Made by a program: the position numbers and the translations under genes. Of a stretch of DNA of 64,000 bases, positions 1 to 11,603 are shown in pieces. Every line of letters starts with the position of its first letter. Position 1 is the stretch's first letter. The DNA comes from Meandrina meandrites (Eukaryota > Cnidaria > Anthozoa > Scleractinia > Meandrinidae). The DNA lies in the NCBI GenBank assembly GCA_963693305.1, contig OY855915.1:10900340-10964339 (forward strand), given 5' to 3'. The notes below the pieces were generated by a model. That model ran no database searches, was not told the origin of the DNA, and saw nothing but the letters and a program-made list of their open reading frames with translations.

Positions 1-631
1 ACAAAAATTGAACCGAATTACAATTTAAGCAATTGCATTTTTTAGCCTGAAAAAGGATTTTGAACATATGAACTCCGTTTCCTGTAGTTCTTTAGTTCCG
101 AATCGATAGGCTTTTGAAAGTTATCGCCTAGAATAGACCATTCCACGCTTTTTCTACCTTGTGATATTGTTGGTGTAAGGAAAATATGTAGGTACCGATG
201 AAAAGAACACTTTGAAAGAAGTATCGCAAAGTAAAAGCTTTGCAACGTGGGAAAATTTCTCCCTCTTCCTTCCTCCAGCATATCGCATATCAACTTTTGA
301 GTAAATTGTAGAACGAAATTCCGCAATTTTGTAATATAAGACGTAATATGACTCTCAAACTTGGCCATATTATTAACTTTAGATGCAAGGCATTCTTTCC
401 AGCAATGTCGACAGATTTCCGCTGCTTAACTTATAACCAATAACTAAAGGTGAAATACATAAATAAAAATGAAATAAATAAATAATTTTACGCTTTTAGA
501 GCTGGTTTTATGTCAGCACAAGGTACTACTTGACAACTGATATGCAGGTGCTACTAATGAAGACAGTGTAAAGCACTTAATGTATAAGGAAACATCGAGT
601 TTAACTGTTTTTAAATATGTCAATTTTCCAG
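1..631. other. Intron-like sequence upstream of the broken paralogue
   Basis: No exon is convincing here. Around 487-530 there is a short match to the 3'UTR seen at about 1400-1440 and 61.4 kb (shared words cgcttttagagctg and ttttatgtcagcaca). The stretch just before 631 ends in a pyrimidine tract and CAG acceptor leading into the exon at 632. The upstream exons of this paralogue, including any signal peptide, would lie outside the window. Confidence 0.4.
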
Positions 632-766
632 GAAAACGGCTTCTGAATGACCCCGATGTAACATTTGGTCAAAACACACAAACCGGCTAAAACAACCTCG
701 TCAACCAGGCAGGCGGCAGCATCAACCAAGGCTTCAATACCTTACAAACCAACCAAAAAATGCCAG
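632..766 (+). pseudogene. Repeat exon of an upstream paralogue, with an in-frame stop
   Basis: The exon is bounded by a tttccag acceptor (AG at 630-631) and a GTAAGA donor at 767. It is phase 1-1 and 135 nt long. It reads Gly-Lys-Arg, then LLNDPDVTFGQNTQTG, then a TAA stop at 688-690, then NNLVNQAGGSINQG and a tail ending in Met-Pro-Gly across the donor. It is clearly homologous to the exon array at 21.9-57 kb (shared GKR-LNDPDV, FG-NTQ and NQAGG-INQG) but more diverged. The stop sits where the intact copies have Ala in HGANSG. Splice sites and the rest of the frame are well kept, so inactivation may be recent, or the codon may be an error or a polymorphism. It pairs with the terminal exon at 1152. 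Confidence 0.7.
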
Positions 767-1151
767 GTAAGAGCTTCTTTTGACAAAATAAGAACAACAC
801 CCCATCCGTGCTAAACGCCTTTTTTAAAAATCCAAAGTGACTAAGAACTGGCTGGCTTGAAAATAAATTAAACATATGACTAACATTGACGGCATAAAAA
901 TCCATCATGGAACCAACACTGCCGTGATACATAATATTGAATGCGTCTTGAGGCATTTTACTGCAATGCTACTTCAATTTTAAAAAATTAAAATAAAGAA
1001 CTTTGGGAAATTTTTGGGACTTTTTTCGTCCGGTGACCAACCTGTTCAACGGCTCGGCAGGGCTGTATATAAATTATGCAACTGACTTGACCTGCTACTA
1101 ATCAGGGTAGTTAAAAACTCTTAATTTCATTTTGATATTATCATTTTTCAG

Positions 1152-1321
1152 GTGGTAATATCAAGTTCACAGGAAACGAACAAGGGGGATAATGGACCGT
1201 GAATCAAGCAGGCGGTAACATCAACCAGGTACAAGGATATGGCGGACAACGTGGAGGATATGGTGGATATGGTGGATATGGCGGATATGGCGGATATCGT
1301 GGATATTATTACGGAAAATGA
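1152..1321 (+). pseudogene. Terminal exon of the upstream paralogue: NQAGG motif plus Gly/Tyr repeats, ending YYYGK
   Basis: The exon starts after a ttttcag acceptor in phase 1. It encodes GGNIKFTGNEQGG, an in-frame TAA (1190-1192), then VNQAGGNINQVQGYGGQRGG, then five tandem Gly-Gly-Tyr units and RGYYYGK before a TGA stop at 1319-1321. The C-terminal Tyr-Gly-Lys-stop is a typical precursor of an amidated tyrosine, matching the Gly-Lys-Arg junctions of the larger gene. The 3'UTR is homologous to those at 57.3 and 61.4 kb. The Gly/Tyr-rich tail resembles structural secreted proteins, but that is compositional only. The stop makes the copy probably non-functional. Confidence 0.65.
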
Positions 1322-1472
1322 ACAAAAATTCATACAGTTTCCTTTTTCAATTCGGAGCACGAAAAAACCGGCTGTTAAACGTAATTTACTTTGTAGTTCA
1401 GTAATTTTACGCTATTAGAGCTGATTTTATGTCAGCACATGCATGTAGCAACAATTGTAAAAGTAGAAAAGC

Positions 1473-1478
1473 AATAAA
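1473..1478 (+). promoter_or_regulatory. Poly(A) signal AATAAA of the upstream paralogue
   Basis: AATAAA lies in the context gtagaaaagcaataaagg, which recurs at 57461 and 61471 downstream of related 3'UTR sequence. That conservation across paralogues supports real use as a cleavage/polyadenylation signal about 150 nt after the stop codon. Confidence 0.6.
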
Positions 1479-2320
1479 GGTCCATTGATGTAACTTGGAT
1501 CACTTAAGGGAGGGCTAGGACCAGGTAGGACTGTCCATAGGATGCTTCGAATTCTTAAAAAGATGATCAAAATTTCTCCAAACTTTGACGTTTCTCAAAG
1601 GTTGCTCAAAAAATCTAAAAGTTGCTATGCAGCTTTTCATATTTACCCAACCAAAGAACCAACGTTCCTTGAATCCTGAGCTGCTTAACCACACCAAAAA
1701 ATGTCTTCAAGAAGCCTCCTTTTTTATATTTTGCAAAGGAAATTAAAATCCCTGAAAGACATTCTTATTAAAGCTTAATTATAGAGGCTTTAGAAAATAT
1801 TTTTTGGCAACTGCAGGAGTCTCGTGGGCCCGTCAACACTTAACTCACTCCGACATTTTGAATTTATTAAGGTACCTGCACCGGCAAAATAAAGGATTTT
1901 TCTTTTGCCCCCAATTCTTGTTACAATTTATTTTATTACTCGTATTTTGCAAAAATATCGATTTTAGGAGGAAATATACACACGAGAAGAGTGACGTGAA
2001 CGGTGAAGCGAAAATTTCTGTGGAGAACGGAAGGCGAAAAAGCGAATAAAATAAACCTTTTTAAACTGATAGTTTGATTGCTAGAATAATATGTTATACA
2101 TCGAATGCGTCGAGCTCCTAGTACATCTTAACGAATTTAAAGACTCTCTGTCGACCGGTATGCATTGCGAGCGTTTGTTATTGCTTTGATTCTGTCGCTA
2201 AAGAAAATCGTTGAAAAATAAAAACAATTTGGGGCTTTTGGTGGCCTAAAATAAAATTTATCGGTAGAAAATGTTTGCTTTTAAGGTCATTTGGAACATT
2301 TTGCTATGGATGGTGCCAAT

Positions 2321-2484
2321 TCTCTATTTTCCAATTGCCCATAATGCACTTTGTTTGCCCCCCAAATTTTGCATAAACTATTGTTTTGGGAATATGCAGT
2401 CCTCCCTTGCGAATTTGAAAACAATAGTTTATGCAAAATTTGGGGGGCAAACAAAGTGTATTATAGGCAATTGGAAAATAGAGA
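2321..2484. mobile_element. Small hairpin MITE, TIR TCTCTATTTTCC
   Basis: This is a 164-bp palindrome whose arms are about 75 nt, starting TCTCTATTTTCCAATTG and ending in its reverse complement. The related sequence near 7390-7410 (ggtgccaatatg) lacks it, giving an empty site. The flanks suggest a 2-3 bp AT or AAT target duplication. Short ORFs here are just the two strands of the palindrome. The superfamily is not assignable. Confidence 0.7.
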
Positions 2485-2489
2485 ATATG

Positions 2490-4085
2490 TTTTGAAAGCC
2501 CCTTCCCCCCACCAATACATGTCTCCCTCCATAACATGTTCCACAGGTATTACAGCTGTTACTCAAGGATTTACGGACATGGGATACTTCTTTGCACAAT
2601 AATGTTACTTTGCACAAGTACTATGTTCGGAATTGTAGTTTAACAATAAGTGTAATTCCGTTGATACAACAGACTCACAATTTAAGCTCGAAACCTTTAT
2701 TTTATTGCCAGTTAAGGCCTTGTCAACCTGTAGCCAACAAGTTATAACCAGGCCGCGCGAACTTGTGTACCATTAAATGATGAACTGAGTACCACCGCAA
2801 GCGTGGGTTTGCATACTTACTCTTCCCTAGACTAATCATTCCAGAAAGCTAGCAGAAGGCTGTTTAACACGGCACTCGTTAAGATCGAAGCATTCATTGG
2901 CCTGATTTTTACTAGAGACGGATCATCCGTCCAGACAGATCATCCGTCGAGACGGATCATCCGTCTAGTATAAATACGGGACGAGTTATATGATAGGAAC
3001 TATCAGTGATTTCTTAGAAAGGGCGACAAAAAGGCCTGGGGGCTAGTAAGGCCAATCGTTCGCGGCAAATTTCAAAATGGCGACAAATTGGACCAAAACA
3101 CAGTTCGTGAAGCTTTTATCGAATAAGTGAAAAGCTGCAGAAGAAGGACAAAATTTTTTGCTGATGATGGATGATGAAATGGCAAAAAAGTGTATCGCGA
3201 GGTGTTGATTTCATCGATAGTCCGTGCTTCGCCCGTATTTATACTCACAGACGGATGATCCGTTCAGACGTATTATCCCCGGTAATTCGTCGATGAACAC
3301 GAATTATCCAGCTAGTTCGTCTGGACGGATGATCCGTCTGTTTGCCCGTATTTGTACGCAGACGAATTATCAGACAAACTATCGTTCTTTTCTCAAGTTC
3401 GTCCCAGACGGATGATCCGTTGGTCTCTCTCGGACCATTGACAACAAAAAGAGAAATACTATTTCAATTGGAAATTAAAGCGTATTAAAGGCGAAAAAGG
3501 ATTTATTAATTCTGTGATGTTATCCAGTAAAGCTGGGCTGCTCGTGATGGTCGTTGAACAATCATGACAGTGGCATCGAGTAATTAATTGTTGACAACTC
3601 TCCTAAAATGCTAATTTTAATGATTAATCTTGCGAAATTTTTATTCAAAATATTCGTGTTCTATCTAGATCTACTATTTCAGCAGAAACCGAATTTGGTT
3701 GAAGTTTCCCAAATAGAAAAAGACTTTTCCAACCGTTTTCAGACGAAATAGTGAAAAGTTTTAGGACGTGACGTATTGTGATAAACCAGAAATCGGTTGA
3801 TCAGGAATTGTTAAAGTTTTTCAACCGTTTCAACTGATAGAGTAGAATTGGAAAACTACAACCAAATCACTCGGAACCAGTTCTTCCAATTTTATGTGAT
3901 AGGTTGAAAAAGTGAATTAGCCAAATAAATTCAATGTTTTTTTCTCAAAAATTCAACACAAACTGAATTCAAACAACACAACACGATTCATTCCAGTGGA
4001 ACAAGGCGCTATCGAATCTTAATTGCTTTTCAAAAATGCAATTCCGTTTCCTAAAGTCGTTTATTTCCGTTTCCTGAAGTCTATC
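2490..4085. repeat. Diverged tandem duplication, copy 1
   Basis: Sequence from ttttgaaagcccc through the ctaaagtcgttt block matches 7412-8575 in the same order, with many substitutions and indels. Shared anchors include ccccccaccaat, aagctcgaaaccttta, gctagcagaaggctg and gaaccgaatttggttgaag. This copy carries an extra insertion at about 2915-3425. No coding capacity is seen. The two copies are separated by a large TTAA foldback that landed between them. Confidence 0.65.
2915..3425. mobile_element. Insertion rich in the palindrome GACGGATSATCCGTC
   Basis: Six copies of a near-perfect 15-bp palindrome (gacggat[c/g]atccgtc and close variants) sit in two clusters, three at 2917-2970 and three at 3248-3420. 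An inverted pair agtataaatacggg / cccgtatttatact lies near 2970 and 3231. The homologous duplicate at 7.75-7.93 kb lacks the block. Paired palindromes at both ends look like transposase-binding sites of a non-autonomous DNA transposon. Exact ends and target duplication were not resolved. Confidence 0.5.
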
Positions 4086-4696
4086 AGCAATTGGAAACAT
4101 AGAAACGGAGGCTTAAGAGACGGTCTCTGTAATTTCGGTCTGCTCGATCTGGCTTGAAACATAGATTTCGCTTATTTCTTGTGTGTTGCAAGACTTTCAT
4201 TTACTAATACTAAAACCACAATCTGCTTGACGTTTATTTTTTTCGAGTTTTTAAGGATTTTCGGTTCACCCAAACGAGCGCCCGTAACGACCAATGTCAG
4301 GGCTTAAATTTACGACAACTTTCAAGATGGATTTAAAAAAAACGGATAATTTCTGTACCAAAAAAACACTACAGCCAGTTATATTATGTCTTCTTGATTT
4401 ATCACACCGACTTTCATGAACATTGACTTCGAATCAAGCCAGCAGCAAGACATTAACGACACCCCTATCACACACTTTGATGAAACACGCGAAAACGGAT
4501 CAGATTCAAACTTTATTTTTGAAGAAGTGAGACGGTCTATTTGAGTCAACCAACGCAGCCGAAAAGTTGATACATAAGACAATGTCACTACAGAAAGAAA
4601 CGTTGTGGTCTCGTCTTATTGAAATATTTATAGCTGTGCAAACTTGCCAAATTTCGACGATCTTCATGTTTGCCGCCATTTTGAGGTACTCGTCAG

Positions 4697-5398
4697 CATA
4701 GGCGTACGGGCAATTTTTTACCAGGGGGGCGGTGAACCATTTGCCCAAAAAATTCTCGCAAGTTGCCCAAATTTTTACGAAAAAGTCGAAAAGAAACGAG
4801 GGTCATATATGATGCTCTAACATAGGCCTACTTATGAAGTGAAAATATTCTTACAAATGAATCTATCATATGAGCTCATAAAACACGTTAAAAGAAATAG
4901 CTGTCTTGGCCATTTCGACGGCCAAAGATATCAATGATACGATCCATGTCATTGTTGACTACAGAGTTGGCATATGCCCTTTCAATGTTAATAAGTGCGA
5001 TGAACATTACTGACGCGTTGCTGCCCCATGGTGTTGCGCAGGTAAGTTTTCAATCTGCGCAACGCACCGAATGATCGTTCTGCTGAACACGATGTAGCAG
5101 GTATCACTGCAAGGATATGTACTACATTAACAACCAGAAACTCATCACGTGCTGGGCAACCACTGTCTCCTGTGAATTTAACTGGTTTTACCACGCCGAC
5201 TTCAGGTTAAAATAGAAAATATCTATCTCTTCAAAAAACAAAAACATGGAAACTTCTTTTAAAACTGGCTTTGTCCAAATTTCTTTTGCTGCCCAAAAAA
5301 TCTGAGTTGCCCAAAATTTGGGGGGGGGGGGGGGGGCTGCAGCCCCCCCCCCCCAGCCCCCCCCCCCCCCCCCAGCCCCCCCGGCCCGTACGGCTATG
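4697..5398 (-). mobile_element. Nested hAT element with an 8-bp target duplication, CTCGTCAG
   Basis: This 702-bp insertion starts CATAGGCGTACGGGC and ends GCCCGTACGGCTATG (one mismatch in the TIR). The exact 8-bp duplication CTCGTCAG flanks it at 4689-4696 and 5399-5406. An empty site is visible in the other arm of the host foldback (about 6205-6220, ctggcgagtacctc read in reverse). Eight-bp duplications plus a hAT dimerisation fragment inside identify the superfamily. The interior is deleted, leaving the transposase 3' end plus long runs of G and C at 5320-5390. Confidence 0.9.
4888..5194 (-). pseudogene. hAT transposase C-terminal (dimerisation) fragment, frameshifted
   Basis: Read on the minus strand, the fragment encodes ATSCSAERSFGALRRLKTYL followed by RNTMGQQRVSN. 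This is the signature of the hAT C-terminal dimerisation region (family pattern: S-AERSFS-LRRLK-YLR-TM---RLS). After SNVH the frame shifts by one base near 5005. It then continues as ALINIERAYANSVV, then NDMDRIIDIFGRRNGQDS, to a stop at 4888-4890, which is the expected family C-terminus. The catalytic DDE residues and the BED zinc finger are missing. It is a non-functional remnant and gives the nested insertion its identity. Confidence 0.85.
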
Positions 5399-6889
5399 CT
5401 CGTCAGGACGAAGCGTTTCATCAACTTGCCTCACAGATGTATCTAAAACCATCAGAAATAAAGAAAAAGTCAATATAAATGTATTACAGTTCAAATGAAA
5501 GAGTTAAAATCGTGTTTATAAACGGAAACTCGACCTACATTTCAACCATTTCTGGAGATCTAAGATAGGTCATCATTGTTCGAATTTCACTCGATGATTC
5601 CACAAGAAATTACAATATTTGACACGAAAACTTTGACCTGATGTAGCATATGAATCAGGTTAAGGTAGTAACGTCGTCCTTTCCCTTCCTTGCTGGCACA
5701 CAGCGAAGATTTTCCGTGGCAAAACGTTGAACGTCGAACAACAGCCGAAGAACCGGCTTCGCGGTCACTACTTCATGTATGAGGCTCGAATGAGGCACTT
5801 TACGGTACAATACGATACCCCATACATAAAGTATGTACCGATAGATAAACATGACCGGTTCGTTTGCTTCTTCGCCGATGTTCGACGTTTTGTCGTAAAA
5901 ACAACTTCGCTGTACGCATGGAAGAAAGGAAAATTACGAGGTAACTACCTTTACCTGATTCAAACGCTACATCGAGTCGAAGTTTGCGTGTCAGATACTG
6001 TTATGTCTTGTGGAATCATCGAATAAAATTCGAACAATGATGACCTATCTTTCATCTCCAGAAAATGTTGAAATGTAGGTCGAGTTTCCGTTTATAAAAA
6101 CGATTTTAACACTTTCATTTGAACTGTAATACATTTATATTGACTTTTTCTTTATTTCTGATGGTTTTAGATACATTTGTGAGGCAGGTTGATGAAACAC
6201 TTCGTCCTGGCGAGTACCTCAAAATGGCGGCAAACATGAAGATCGTCGAAATTTGGCAAGTTTGCACAGCTATAAATGTTTCAATAAGACGATACCGCAA
6301 GGTTTCTTTCTGTAGTGACATTGTCTTTTGTATCTACTTTTCGGCTGCGTTGGTTTGACTCAAATAGACCGTCTCACTTTTTCAAAAATAAAGTTTGAAT
6401 CTGATCCGTTTTCGCGTGTTTCATCAAAGTGTGTGATAGGGGTGTCGTTAATGTCTTGCTGCTGGCTTGATTCGAAGTCAATGTTCATGAAAGTCGGTGT
6501 GATAAATCAAGAAGACATAATATAACTGGCTGTGGTGTTTTCTTTGGTACAGAGGTTATTCGTTTTTGTTAAATTCATCTTGAAAGTTGTCGTAAATTTA
6601 AGCCCTGACATTGGTCGTTACGGGCGCTCGTTTGGGTGAACCGAAAATCCTTAAAAACTCGAAAAAAATAAATGATCTGGTCAAGCGGATTGTGGTTTTA
6701 GTATAAGTACATGAAAGTCTTGCAACACACAAGAAATAAGCGAAATCTATATTTCAAGCCAGATCGAGCAGACCGTAATTACAGAGACCGTCTCTTAATC
6801 AGTTTAATCCCATAAACAAATTCGAAAATTGGACAAAGATTCATTAATTTCTCATTTTAACTTGAAATGGAAAACGGCTAGAAACGTTG

Positions 6890-6975
6890 GACAATAACAT
6901 TGTAAAAGTAGAAAAGGAACAAAGATGTTTAAAATGCAGTTTTACTGTTCGCTGATTCATGTAGAATGACATCGT
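6890..6975 (+). repeat. Relic of the gene family's 3'UTR/poly(A) region
   Basis: The words gtaaaagtagaaaag and tgtttaaaatgcagtttta match the poly(A) region at 57445-57490 and 61460-61500. The signal itself is damaged (ggaacaaag instead of gcaataaag). No repeat exon was found just upstream, so this looks like a decayed fragment of a further family member. Confidence 0.5.
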
Positions 6976-7411
6976 TAACAAAGTTTCTTAATGTTTTCGC
7001 TTTATCACTTTTCTGGTGCTATTTTGTAACGCGTTCACTCCACAGATATGTTTTGATGGTATGACTTATAATCCAGCGAACATTTATGAATTTATGGTTG
7101 TGTAAAAGGAGTCCTTTGGTTGTGTATAAAATGTGTCAAAAGTGTTGTAAGGCCTACTTGGCTCTCTCTGAAGCACTCGGTGTTGTGTTGTGTTAAATTG
7201 TTGTTCGCTATCATAGAATTTGAGCACTGTACTGAATTGAGACTGAATTAACTACATTGAGAAACTTAAGCAACATTGAATCTTAATGATCAAATAATGT
7301 GAAATTCTACCCTTGCAGTAAAATAAAGAAAATGTTCTTGTTCTGTTGTTGTTGTGAGCGGATTTTGTCGTTTTTGGAGGAATTGGCTAAGGTGCCAATA
7401 TGAATTATTGT

Positions 7412-8575
7412 TTTCGAAGCCCCATCCCCCCACCAATGCATGTCCCCTCCATAACATGTTCCTCTGACAGGTATTATAGCTGGACCTCAAGGATTTACGG
7501 ACAACATGGGACACAACTTGTACAATAATTTTACTTTGCACAAGTACATCTATGTTCGGAATTGTAGTCTAACAATTATGTAATTCCGTGGATAAGTCAG
7601 ACTCTCAATGTAAGCTCGAAGCCTTTAGTTTATTGCCAGCTGAGGCGTTGTCAGGTTGTAGTCAACAAGTTATGGCCAGGCCATAAAATGATGAACTGAG
7701 TACCACCGGTACCGCAAGCGTGGGTTTGCAGACTTACTCTACCTTGGGCTAATTATAATCACCCCAGACAGCTAGCAGAAGGCTGTCTGACACAGCAATC
7801 TTTTAGCGTGCGCTGCAGACAAAACTGAACCCCTGCTTGAGTCTAGCCGGGGTTAGATTACGTCTGCGACGCAGGCTGCACTCGTCTGGAGATTGAAGAA
7901 TTGGCTGGCAATAAAAAGATAAATAATATCTTACTTGGATATTAAAATGCATTAATAAAGGTGTAAAAGGATTTATTAATCCTTTGATGTTATCCTGTAA
8001 AGGGGTTGTTGTTTTACTGTGCTCGTGATGGTTGTTGAACAATTACAAAAGGCATCAAGTATAATTGCTGAAATCTCTCATGCCAAGCTAATTTTGATGG
8101 TTTTAACTACAACATTAAAATGTTGTGAAAATTGTAATTTAGTTGGGTCGTGTTCTATCTAGACCAATCATTTCAGCGGTAACCGAATTTGGTTGAAGTT
8201 CCCAAATAATGAAAGGCTTTTCCAACCATTTTCGGACGAAATGGTTGATGGCTTTCAGGACGTGGCATGATTTATTGGGATAAACCACGTTGTTTGGTTA
8301 ATTAAATCGTGTTGCCAATCGCGCAAAACGTATTCGGTTAGTTAGGTTAAAACGAATTGTTAAACTTGTTGGACCGTTTCGCCCGACAGAAAAGAATTGG
8401 GAAACTTCAACAAAATCACTTAGCACCAATTTATACAAATTAATTTAGATTGAAAAAGTTGATCAACCAACTAAATCCAACTTTGACGTTTTCCTCAAAT
8501 TGAACACAAACTCAATCTTAATCTTAATTGCTTTCCGTTTCCTAAAGTCGTTTCTATCCGTTTCCTAAAGTCGTC
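7412..8575. repeat. Diverged tandem duplication, copy 2
   Basis: This is the partner of 2490-4085. It lacks both the hairpin at 2321 and the palindrome-rich insertion at 2915, so it serves as an empty-site reference for both. It carries its own small inverted structure at about 7805-7885 (gctgcagac ... gtctgcgacgc). No coding sequence was recognised. Confidence 0.6.
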
Positions 8576-10679
8576 TCTTTCCGAATAGGCTTTTGTACCT
8601 TAATATTATGCTGGAACTCTTTTCAAGCACTTCAGTGAGGCTAAAGTGTCAGAATAATATCGCATACATCCACAAGGATCCAGAATCTTTCTTTGTCCGT
8701 TGGTGTTGCTGAAATTTATAGTATGTTTTGTTAGTAGAAATCATTACTCGCGAGAGTTTCTGATAACGAAAGTACGACATAATATCGTTCATGAATATGA
8801 TTGGTTAAAGAAGTATTGTACGTCATGACATTGCAAGATGAGAAAGGAAATAGGTGGACAAATTTAACCGCAGAAGGCAGTTGTTTTTAAAAAGAAGTAT
8901 TGAATGGTCAACGGAAGAAAAAGCAAAAATCCAATCCACAAGTCATAAGTATTAGCAAAACAAAGAAAAAAAGCCTATTTGCAAGATGTAAAATGCTTGA
9001 AGTGGCCACTTGGTGTGCGTGGTAACAAGGGTAAAGATAATAATATTGCCCCTATTTTGGGACTAATTAAATGAAGTGTCCGTATATTCATGATTCATAG
9101 CGAAAGTAAACATAGGGGTTACTTGACTTTCAGTACTACGGCTGTAACTTTTCCCGGGACAAACGCTTAATTCTGTCCATAATAGCGAGGCCTCTGTAAG
9201 GCAGAGAGATAACTGTAATGAAAAGAAAAAATGAAGCATATAGTAAACGGATTTCAGTCATGAAAAATTCTTCATTTTTTTCCATTGGCTTACCCTTGAA
9301 CCAGGGTTTCCGTTTCCTGTGGCTGTTTGTATCTGCCTACTGACGTTGGTTTCAGTATCCGTTTCCTGTTGGATCTTGCTCAAATCGTGAACTTAACCAT
9401 GACATGATAAATATGCTAATGGTGGCATTGGATGTTATTTATACAGAGCGTGTTGGACAGTACAGATCAATTTGCCATCGACGGTGATTCCAAGAGAGGC
9501 TTTAAGAGTGTCCAGTGAAAATCTTCTACAATCAACTGGTGATTCCATGTAAAAAGGTAATTCGCTTCTTAACAAATGTAATTATTTTCTTTCACTTCAT
9601 TCCAAATTTTTACGTGGTAGGACTAGTGTTCGGTCTTTCTACTTATTTATCTCACGGTATCTTTTTCCTTTCTTTAACATTTAACATTTCTTGGCAGACA
9701 TGCGTAATGGTGCTACAAATCGAATGAGAAAGTGTTTGTAGATTTACTTACGATAGACACAAATAGGGCGTACAGAATGCGTCTTATACTGTTTACAAGC
9801 TACATTGACTATTTACTTGTTTCTAAATACTCCGCTGCGCGTCGTATTTTCAACTCCCTTCTCGGTGTTTGGATATCCCGATGAAACACTGTCTCTCGTG
9901 TTTGATAGGCTTACTTGAAAGAGCGGGCAATAGTCCAAAAATTATGGCCGGTCGAGATCAAACAAGCATTTCGAGAAATCTTGATCAGGATAGAATTGTA
10001 ATTGGTGGAGAAATATTTTCATCGATCTAGATCAGTTGAGAACTTTTTGTCAGTAGAAGATATAAGTTTTTATCAGTCTAGAATAAAAACAGTTTTAACT
10101 TCCTTACACCTGACGTCCGCTTTTCCACCGCTGAACTTGGGTTTAATTCGAATATCTCGTCCGCGTCTCAAGCAATCCAAAAACTCTACGCTCATTTCAC
10201 AAATCTATGTTTATAGCGGTGTTTGGTAAATTTTGGGGTTATTTTGGGGGGGTTTCTGAAAGGATTAGTAAAATTACTGAGAAATAAGAAATATTAAAGA
10301 TTTAATGCGATTTTGAAATTAGAATTTGAAATAAAAAATTATAGTAGATAGACACAAAAGCAGTCCCCTATAACCTGGGGTGCTCTTGCGTGGGGGTCAA
10401 CTGGCTTTTAGTGTTCCAAATATAATTTTCTTTCTTCTACCCCTTCTTTAACTCAAATTCAAGTTTACCCCCGCCTTAATGAGAAACTCCTGCTGTTGTG
10501 TTAGTCACATCGTTTATGACTCAGTCAAAAACTTAACGCCTCTTTCAAAATGCACGCCAGCAAGTCTGGAAAGATGTAAATTGAGCTTTGATATCACGTT
10601 TCCAAATTTAGGCTGTGGATTTATTGTTTAGCAAATTGTTTAGCAAATACGAAATGCTCAGTGAAATGTTCCTCGAGTT
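8576..10679. other. Unassigned sequence
   Basis: No repeat, transposon end or coding region could be supported over this 2.1 kb. A TATTTATA box at 9436-9443 is followed about 30 nt downstream by GATCAATT. A GT-type donor (aaaaaggtaatt) occurs near 9555, which could mark a promoter and 5' exon of another gene. This is weak and not called. Open frames here use alternative start codons and show no recognisable domain. Confidence 0.3.
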
Positions 10680-11603
10680 CTAACTTATATTAATAAAAAT
10701 AATTAATTCTTTTAGAGATGACATGTTGATTTTTCTGAAATGGTTTATCAAACAACTTATGTCACCGTTGCACGGAAAGTGCTTGTCTCCAAACCCGAAT
10801 TTCTTACCTGTTTTTGATTTAATTTGCATTACCAAGCCGATGGTGATGACAAATTGTTTCATGTACGTAACATGGTTTTGTAAGCGAACGCGAGGAGTGT
10901 TTATAATAGCTAATTTTGGGGTCAGAATTTGGCAAACATGTGGCTCCGACCGCGCAAACCGATTTTCTTATTTTTCTCAAAAGAAAAGGGCTTTGACGAA
11001 AATATACTTCACAAGATTTGTCTTCTTCCTAATAGTTATTAATGGACAAAAAAAATCAAAGAAATCGATTATTCAACTTCTGCCATGAAATCAAGATTTC
11101 GTTTGGTTTTTCCCTCTTAAACGTTTTGACAATACACAAGGTTCCGTGACTAGGAAGTTATAGAGAAGATAATTTTTAAGCAAGGTAATACACCTACAAA
11201 ATTCATATTTTCCTGTTCGAAGATTAGACACCTTTTCACTGGTATAGACTCCTGCTTTTACCTATACATAAGAAAACACAACATGGCGCTGGCTGCAATA
11301 GCTACACCATTATCCAGCTATTATATCGGCGTAACTATTACATTTTAAAAAGTATTTGAAGCCGTCATAGGGCAACCTTCAGCCATGGAATCAGCGGTCG
11401 CTTCCATACCCACGAGTTAAAGACAGTGGCACTTCGATTTTGAGAAACTGGCTATTTCAGGAAACCAAGCGCGATACCTTATTGTTTCAGGTATACGTCA
11501 CATGAATTGATTAAACGATGGACGACCATTTTGCATCACTTTTTAACGTGTTTCCTTGAAACGTTACCTTAATTTGGCAATAATTGTTTTCTTTATGTCT
11601 TAA

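Larger units (their letters stand above)
4117..6794. mobile_element. TTAA-flanked foldback transposon, TIR GAGACGGTCTCTGTAATT
   Basis: The element is flanked by TTAA at 4113-4116 and 6795-6798. It begins GAGACGGTCTCTGTAATT and ends in its reverse complement. The arms pair over roughly 0.9 kb each (4117-4696 plus 5399-5740 against about 5890-6794) around a centre near 5740-5890. TTAA duplication is the hallmark of piggyBac-like transposons (also of Kolobok). No transposase of that type is present, so it is non-autonomous. A 99-codon ORF across the centre (5727-6026) is unrecognised. The left arm is interrupted by a nested hAT element at 4697-5398. Its TIR is related to that of the foldback at 11604-13467. 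Confidence 0.8.

Noticed and set aside
4506..4748. Proteins encoded by the arms of the 4117 foldback (also 6119-6358 and 6328-6525)
   Set aside because: The same frames appear in inverse in both arms and show no domain; they follow from the palindrome, not from a gene.
5188..5498. Overlapping open frames with Gly/Pro runs
   Set aside because: They are translations of G and C homopolymer runs inside the nested hAT element; low complexity in all frames.
9515..9727. Signal-peptide-like hydrophobic frame near 9.5 kb
   Set aside because: It begins at GTG, runs through an AT-rich pyrimidine tract and has no dibasic or module sequence after it; considered as an alternative leader for the family but unsupported.
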